Shown here: piece after piece, positions 25,663-30,815 of the stretch | How the letters are laid out: each line of letters opens with the position of its first letter | Numbering within the stretch: position 1 is the stretch's first letter | Origin: DATCIH01 sp036507955 | Lineage (GTDB): Bacteria; Bacillota; Clostridia; Clostridiales; Clostridiaceae | Direction: 5' to 3' | Length of the DNA stretch: 30,815 nucleotides | NCBI GenBank assembly: GCA_036507955.1 | Contig: DATCIH010000134.1 | Span: forward strand, 1-30,815 | Notes under the pieces: model-generated | What the model saw: only the letters and a program-made list of their open reading frames with translations | Databases searched by the model: none | Told to the model about the DNA's origin: nothing | Program-made: the position numbers and the translations under genes

Positions 25663-26311
25663 AATTAGAGGCTCAATTATTGATTTTGATGTTATTGTTA
25701 TAGGCCATCTTAGGTGGAATAGGTATTTTGGTGAAGGGCCTGATGCGCCTCCAAGGGGCGATCCTTCAACATGTACATCAACGCTTATTAAGGGAAAAAA
25801 TTGGGATGGAGAGGATTACGTTTTGATAGTCGATCCGACTCTCCGAGTTAAACCAGAGGACTATTATTTTGACATCAACAGGAGGACTGGATTAAGACCT
25901 TGGCAAGTGACTCACTGTTTTTCGACTCATGATCATTATGATCATCAAGGTGGACTAAATTACTTCCCGGATGCTATATGGAATGCGGCTAAGCCAGTAG
26001 CAGAAATATTGAAGAACTCCGAACACATCGATGGATCAAAGGTGATTGGTGTTGAAGGCGAATTCCTGCCTGGTATTTCCCTAGTGCATATACCGGGACA
26101 TACCGATACAATCCATGGAATTGCATTCATGCATTCGGGAAAAAGAGTTTTGGTTGCAGGGGATGGAGTGATGACAAAATACCATTTTAACAATAATACT
26201 ACAGAATTTCAGAAGGATGCTGAAATGGCTGCGGCTTCTATACAAAATATTAAAGATAGCTTTGATATTATTATACCAGGACATGATAATCTAATTCTAA
26301 ATTATAATTAG
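25646..26311 (+). CDS. Metallo-beta-lactamase-fold hydrolase
   Basis: A 221-residue MBL-superfamily enzyme with all metal ligands visible: HDHYDH (His95, His97, Asp99, His100), PGHTDT (His152), AGDGV (Asp173) and PGHDN (His213). It should bind two metal ions, and could be a lactonase, thioesterase or similar hydrolase. The short N-terminal region contains VIVIGHLRWNRYFGEGPD, not typical of glyoxalase II. AGGGGG lies upstream within the reductase gene, with which it overlaps by 17 bases. A lactonase acting after a sugar-oxidising reductase would fit the cluster, but that is inference. Confidence 0.88.
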   Translation: MNIFPEIRGSIIDFDVIVIGHLRWNRYFGEGPDAPPRGDPSTCTSTLIKGKNWDGEDYVLIVDPTLRVKPEDYYFDINRRTGLRPWQVTHCFSTHDHYDHQGGLNYFPDAIWNAAKPVAEILKNSEHIDGSKVIGVEGEFLPGISLVHIPGHTDTIHGIAFMHSGKRVLVAGDGVMTKYHFNNNTTEFQKDAEMAAASIQNIKDSFDIIIPGHDNLILNYN

Positions 26312-26353
26312 CAATCATTTGATTTACTATTTTATTGTTAGAGGAGTCGAACT

Positions 26354-28492
26354 ATGGTCAAAGATAATAATTGGTTAAATAAACGAGGTAGGGGCATACA
26401 TATCACAATTAGAGATATCGATTGCAAAGAATTTGATGCGGAAAATATGGTAAAACATTTTTATGAAATGGGAGTCTCGTTTTTTACTTTTTTTGCAGGC
26501 GGATACGTAACAACTTATCCATCTAAACTTAAATATTCTCGCAGGAGTCCTTGGCTTAAAGATAAAGATATAACGGGAGATATAGTAAAAGCTGCACATA
26601 AATATGGTATCAAAGCAATTGCAATGGCAGACCTAAGTGTAATTTCTCCCGAAGTCGCTTTAGAGCATCCCGAGTGGATATCTGTAGATATCAACGGAAG
26701 GCCCTATGAATCTGTGAGTGGTATGTACACGGCTTGTGTGATGGGCAGTTACAGTGAAGACTATGGCAAAAGAATGGTTAAAGAGATTATTGATAACTAC
26801 GATGTGGATGGTATCAAATTTGGTGGCGGAAGTTATGGATTTAACGTCAATATTTGCCACTGCAAACAGTGCGAAAAGGATTATGATCAAATGTTTAGTG
26901 AAGCAATCCCAACAAAGATGGATTGGGAGGATCCTCATTGGCGTAGGTATCATCACTGGAGGACCCTCAAGACAAGCGAAAGATGTAAATACCTCAAAGA
27001 TATGGTAAAGTCTATAAAATCTGATATGCCTGTTATGGGAAATGCTGTATGTTTCGGCTCGGTTAATTGGACAACAAATTCTGCCCTTGATGTTGAAGAT
27101 ATGGCTCCTTATCAAGATATGGTGCAGATCGAGGCTCAAGATAGAGCCCGTGTTTCATTAGATTTAATTGCCGATTGGCAATCATTAACTTGGACAGGTG
27201 AAGAAGCATGTTATATGACTTCTGTAACAGAAAAACCTATTTGGATTGTTGTGTCATATTTTAAGGCATGGCCATGGCGTAGAGCAGCTATGGATTACGC
27301 TGAGCAGAAGGTTTATATGGCACAGATAGCAGCAAATGGAGCATCTCCTATGGTTAATCTTGCAGGAGGACCACCTGAAGCACATGAAGATAAGCGAGGC
27401 TTCAAAGCAATTACTGAGCTCTACACATTTTTAAAAGCTCATAGTGATTATTATGATGGAGATTGGTCAGGTGCTAATGTTGCACTTGTATATTCTCAGA
27501 ATACACTACTTTATTATGGTAAGTCCAAACAGATGGAAAGATATCTGGAAGGATTTAGAGGTATAGAGAAAGCCATGCAGGAAAATCATATACCTTTTGA
27601 TATAATATCTACCAAAGTATTAGATGGAAAATATTTAAAAAAATACAAAGTATTGGTATTGCCAACATTAGCCTGTATGTCAGATGTTGAGGCAAATGAG
27701 CTAAGAAAATATGTGAGTGAGGGGGGGAGCATAATATCCACTTTTGAAACTGGACTCTTCGATGAATTTGGTGAGAAGAGAAGTGATTTCATCATAGGTG
27801 ATATTATTAAAGCAAAATATAAAGGTATAACAATGCATGTTAATGGAAAAAACCCTGAAGGACTCCAAAATTATTGCAGAATACAGGAAAAGTCTGAATT
27901 ACTAAAGGGTATAAATAATACAGAATTGATATCAATTACAGGAGAATATTGCCAAGTTGAGCCTGGGGCGGGCACACAAGTACCAATTAAGCTTACTCAT
28001 CCTTTTCCAGTAATGCCAGAAGGGTTGTCCTATACTACAGAACCTGATCTTGGATATCCAATGCTGATTGCCTATGAGCATGAAAATGGGAGTAGAACGG
28101 TATATTTCCCTAACCAACTTGACCGGTTACATTGGGCTGCAGGTTTTCCGGATTTGTCACAATTATTTGCTAATGCAGTGAATTGGTCAATAAAGGGAGA
28201 CGTACCAGTTACCTGTGAATGCCCGAATACTATTTATATGAGTTTCAGGCAGCAGGAAAAAAGAATATTGGTCCATCTAGTAAACCTAACCGGAGGCGAA
28301 AGATATTTCAAACAAATTATCCCTGTGAATGACATAGTGGTAAAGATAGATAAAAAGCTTTGCAGTAATCCTATTAAAACCTTTATGCTTAGCGGTGGGA
28401 AAGCCCTTGAAGCAGAAGATATGGGTAACTATTACAAAGTTATTGTAACAGAGCTGAAAGATTATGATGTATTAGTTTTGGAGCAAAAGTAG
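26354..28492 (+). CDS. GHL6-like putative glycoside hydrolase with beta-galactosidase trimerisation domain (paralogue 1)
   Basis: A 712-residue protein without a signal peptide, so cytoplasmic. The N-terminal half reads as a TIM barrel of the hypothetical glycosyl hydrolase 6 type: WLNKRGRGIHIT, GGYVTTYPSKLKYSR, DGIKFGGGSYG, the CxCxxC motif CHCKQC and QIEAQDR. A Rossmann-like middle domain (KVLVLPTLACMSDVEANEL...YVSEGGSIISTFETGL) matches the GH42 trimerisation domain, and a beta-rich C-terminal domain follows. Conserved acidic candidates shared with the paralogue are Glu in QIEAQ/QVEGQ and the EE of GEEACYM/AEEASYM. Substrate is unknown. GAGGAG precedes the ATG. A run of seven Gs (27721-27727) lies inside the gene. 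It is 42 bases after the MBL gene. Confidence 0.8.
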   Translation: MVKDNNWLNKRGRGIHITIRDIDCKEFDAENMVKHFYEMGVSFFTFFAGGYVTTYPSKLKYSRRSPWLKDKDITGDIVKAAHKYGIKAIAMADLSVISPEVALEHPEWISVDINGRPYESVSGMYTACVMGSYSEDYGKRMVKEIIDNYDVDGIKFGGGSYGFNVNICHCKQCEKDYDQMFSEAIPTKMDWEDPHWRRYHHWRTLKTSERCKYLKDMVKSIKSDMPVMGNAVCFGSVNWTTNSALDVEDMAPYQDMVQIEAQDRARVSLDLIADWQSLTWTGEEACYMTSVTEKPIWIVVSYFKAWPWRRAAMDYAEQKVYMAQIAANGASPMVNLAGGPPEAHEDKRGFKAITELYTFLKAHSDYYDGDWSGANVALVYSQNTLLYYGKSKQMERYLEGFRGIEKAMQENHIPFDIISTKVLDGKYLKKYKVLVLPTLACMSDVEANELRKYVSEGGSIISTFETGLFDEFGEKRSDFIIGDIIKAKYKGITMHVNGKNPEGLQNYCRIQEKSELLKGINNTELISITGEYCQVEPGAGTQVPIKLTHPFPVMPEGLSYTTEPDLGYPMLIAYEHENGSRTVYFPNQLDRLHWAAGFPDLSQLFANAVNWSIKGDVPVTCECPNTIYMSFRQQEKRILVHLVNLTGGERYFKQIIPVNDIVVKIDKKLCSNPIKTFMLSGGKALEAEDMGNYYKVIVTELKDYDVLVLEQK

Positions 28493-28528
28493 AAAAGAAA
28501 GCTCATGGTAATAATGAGGGGAGGTAAT

Positions 28529-30673
28529 ATGGGAATGGATAATAGCTGGATAAATAAAAGAGGTAGGGGTATACACCTTACCATAAGAGATATAGATTGT
28601 AAGAACTTTGATGCTGAAAAAATGGGAAAGGACTTTTATGATATGAATGTCACTTTTTTCAGCTTTTTCACAGGCGGATATATAACTACATATCCATCAA
28701 AACTTAAATATTCCAGGATAAGCCCCTGGCTTGGAGATCAGGATATAACTAGAGATATTGTAAAAGCAGCACACAAGTATAATATTAAAGCTATCGCTAT
28801 GGCGGATATGAGTGTATTGACTCTAGAAGCGACAGCAGAGCATCCTGAGTGGGCCTCCATAGATATCAATGGAGAACCGTATGAGTATTCTTTAAGTGGG
28901 ATGTATACATCTTGTATAATGAGCAGCTATGCAGAAGAGTATGGTCAAAAAATGGTCCGTGAGATTCTGGAAAATTATGATGTGGATGGCATTAAATTTG
29001 GTGGTGGCAGTTATGGTTTCCGTGGTAAGGTTTGTTACTGTAAAAGCTGCCAAAAAGAGTATGAAAAAGAATATCACCATTCATTACCGATAAAGTCTGA
29101 TTGGAATGATCCAAACTGGATCAATTATCAAAAATGGTGCATTGCTAAAACATCAGAGAAATGTAAATTTCTATTTGATATGGTAAAGTCTATAAGGCCT
29201 GACATGCTAGTAATGGGCAATGGTGGTTGTATGGGTGCTATTGATGCTGAAGAAATGTCTATGTACCAAGATATGGTACAGGTGGAAGGGCAGACTAGAA
29301 TTCGATTAAATGAACAAATGCAGGGTAACTGGATGCCCATGTATTGGATAGCTGAAGAGGCAAGTTATATGACAACAATTACACATAAACCTATTTGGAT
29401 TGTCGCATCTTATTGGAGACATGGCTTTTGGCGCAGATCGGCAGTAGATTATCCTGAACAGAAGGTCTATATGGCACAGATTATAGCAAATGGAGCTACA
29501 CCTATGGTTAATCTTTCTGGAGGCCCACCTTTGGTACATGAGGATCAACGTGGATTTAAGGCACCAAAAGAATTGTTTGCTTTTCTAAAAGACCATGCAG
29601 ACTATTATGACGGCGACTGTTCAGGAGCAAATATAGCACTGGTTTATTCACCAGATACAGAGGTCTTCTATGGAAAGGATGATTCGGAAAAAAGGTATAT
29701 TCAGAGTTTTAGAGGCACTGAGAAGACTTTACTGGAAAACCATTTACCCTATGATGTGGTTTCAACCAAATATCTGGTGACTGGATGTTTACTTAATTAC
29801 AAATTATTAATACTCCCTACACTAGCATGCATGTCAGATGAAACAGCTAAAATTTTAAAAAATTATGTTGAAGCGGGAGGAAGTATCCTTGCTACTTTTG
29901 AAACTGGTCTCTATAAGCTAGATGGAAGTAAAAGAGAGAACTTTGCTTTTGGAGATCTGCTAAAAGCATCTTATAAAGGTATAACCGCATCAGTAGCTGG
30001 GGATAATCTTTATGGTAGAAATCAACAAGCTATGCATCAGAATTACTGTAGAATTAAAAATTCACACAGTCTTTTGCAGGGCATTGAGGATACAGAACTA
30101 ATTCCAATAGGTGGAGAATACTGCCTAGTTGAAGTAGTAGAAGGAGCTGAGGTACCTTTAACACTTGCAACACCTTTTATTATATTTCCGGAAGGACTTT
30201 CTTACACAACCGAGAAGGATTTAGATTATCCTATGATGATTGCTTTTGAACATGAAAGTGGCGGTAGAACTGTTTATTTGCCAAATCAGCTTGATAAACT
30301 TCATTATGTAGTTGGAATGGAAGATATTTCAATGATTTTTGCAAATTCAGTAAAATGGGCATTAAGAGATGAAATACCAGCAACCTGTGAAGCACCTAAC
30401 ACTATAAATATAACATTTAGAAGGCAAGAGAATAAAGCAATGGTTCATCTTATAAACTTTACTGGCGGTCAAAGGTATTTTAAGCAACTTATTTCTGTCC
30501 GTAACATAGTAGTAAGAGTTGACAAAAAGCTATGCGCCGAAACGGTTAGAGCCTATATGCTATCAGATGGAAAAGAACTTAAGATAGAGTCTCAAAATAA
30601 ATACTATCAAGTTATTGTCCCTGAATTAAAGGATTATGACGTTGTGGTATTTGAAACTGTAAAGGATCAATAA
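28529..30673 (+). CDS. GHL6-like putative glycoside hydrolase with trimerisation domain (paralogue 2)
   Basis: A 714-residue tandem paralogue of the preceding gene, similar along its whole length, with the N-terminal 100 residues especially close. It shares WINKRGRGIHLT, the DGIKFGGGSYG strand, the CxCxxC motif CYCKSC, QVEGQTR, AEEASYM and the trimerisation domain. The start at 28529 is chosen because AGGGGAGG (28517-28524) precedes it and it then aligns residue for residue with the first copy; an ATG at 28505 has no such site. Relative to copy 1 it lacks about 8 residues after the MGN motif near residue 230 and gains a short insertion in the middle domain. The two copies may form a hetero-oligomer or act on different linkages. 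Only 36 bases separate them. Confidence 0.8.
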   Translation: MGMDNSWINKRGRGIHLTIRDIDCKNFDAEKMGKDFYDMNVTFFSFFTGGYITTYPSKLKYSRISPWLGDQDITRDIVKAAHKYNIKAIAMADMSVLTLEATAEHPEWASIDINGEPYEYSLSGMYTSCIMSSYAEEYGQKMVREILENYDVDGIKFGGGSYGFRGKVCYCKSCQKEYEKEYHHSLPIKSDWNDPNWINYQKWCIAKTSEKCKFLFDMVKSIRPDMLVMGNGGCMGAIDAEEMSMYQDMVQVEGQTRIRLNEQMQGNWMPMYWIAEEASYMTTITHKPIWIVASYWRHGFWRRSAVDYPEQKVYMAQIIANGATPMVNLSGGPPLVHEDQRGFKAPKELFAFLKDHADYYDGDCSGANIALVYSPDTEVFYGKDDSEKRYIQSFRGTEKTLLENHLPYDVVSTKYLVTGCLLNYKLLILPTLACMSDETAKILKNYVEAGGSILATFETGLYKLDGSKRENFAFGDLLKASYKGITASVAGDNLYGRNQQAMHQNYCRIKNSHSLLQGIEDTELIPIGGEYCLVEVVEGAEVPLTLATPFIIFPEGLSYTTEKDLDYPMMIAFEHESGGRTVYLPNQLDKLHYVVGMEDISMIFANSVKWALRDEIPATCEAPNTINITFRRQENKAMVHLINFTGGQRYFKQLISVRNIVVRVDKKLCAETVRAYMLSDGKELKIESQNKYYQVIVPELKDYDVVVFETVKDQ

Positions 30674-30753
30674 CATTAATTAATTACTAGTTACAGTTCA
30701 GATGTAGCGTCGATAAATAAGACCTCTAAATAAAGTATAGTGGCCTTATACTA

Positions 30754-30813
30754 TTATTCCATTTTTAAGGTTACAACATTATCGTCGAAGGCATCCTTCA
30801 TTCCCTGAAAAAC
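30754..30813 (-). CDS. C-terminal end of a minus-strand gene (partial)
   Basis: Read on the minus strand, an open frame enters from beyond the window and ends in VFQGMKDAFDDNVVTLKME followed by a TAA stop. The peptide looks like ordinary protein sequence, and the gene would converge on the hydrolase pair. Nineteen residues are too few to name it. The 80 bases between 30674 and 30753 hold no clear gene; AGTATAG and CTTATACT there could form a weak hairpin. Confidence 0.35.
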   Translation of the reverse strand, partial: VFQGMKDAFDDNVVTLKME

Positions 30814-30815
30814 AT

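Noticed and set aside
26660..27139. 159-residue minus-strand open frame opposite the first hydrolase gene
   Set aside because: It lies entirely antisense to a well-supported gene, has no ribosome binding site and reads as low-quality sequence; a shadow of codon bias.

Overview
The window reads as chromosome from a low-GC, endospore-forming Firmicute, most likely a Clostridium-type anaerobe. The reasons are the strongly AT-rich sequence, strong AGGAGG-type ribosome binding sites, a complete spoIIA operon (anti-anti-sigma, anti-sigma, sigma F) with a sigma-H-like promoter, a yunB sporulation gene, and a [NiFe]-hydrogenase maturation operon. No tRNA, rRNA or CRISPR array was seen.

Layout. 1-133: a structured non-coding stretch that looks like the right end (omega-RNA 3' end) of an IS200/IS605-type TnpB element, then a hairpin. 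143-1187 (-): two half-size chromate transporter subunits. 1319-4648 (+): a CobD/CbiB-like membrane protein followed by a SERCA-type P-type ATPase. 4700-5113 (-): a small lysine-rich protein of unknown role. 5282-11329 (+): hypC-hypD-hypE-hypA-hypB running straight into four small-to-large membrane genes that resemble part of the Mrp/Mbh antiporter arm of a group 4 hydrogenase. 11477-12577 (-): ychF. 12799-14339 (+): spoIIAA-spoIIAB-sigF. 14391-16847 (-): class A penicillin-binding protein. 16986-19535 (+): yunB and an unusually long hflX. 19665-23531 (+): nucleotidyltransferase, MocR-type regulator, YigZ/IMPACT protein and YebC. 23745-24655 (+): a frameshifted membrane gene and a zinc-ribbon membrane protein. 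24919-30673 (+): an accessory cluster of aldo/keto reductase, metallo-beta-lactamase-fold hydrolase and two tandem paralogous putative glycoside hydrolases. The window ends in the 3' tip of a minus-strand gene.

How the genes work together. The hyp genes build and insert the NiFe(CN)2CO cofactor, but neither hypF nor any hydrogenase structural gene is here. The membrane genes that follow lack an MbhF-like subunit, and the large subunit has lost the glutamate and lysine expected of a pumping antiporter subunit, so this looks like a degenerate or repurposed membrane module. The spoIIA genes control the first forespore-specific sigma factor. The 24.9-30.7 kb cluster looks like an acquired catabolic or glycoside-processing unit; it is visibly more GC-rich than the core genes and its reductase carries an apparent in-frame internal deletion.

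The most interesting observations are the JAMM/RadC-like HxHx10D motif in the N-terminal extension of HflX, the hyp-linked membrane arm missing its pump residues, the TnpB-type omega-RNA end at the left edge, and the twin glycoside-hydrolase cluster. All family assignments rest on reading motifs by eye; no database search was possible.
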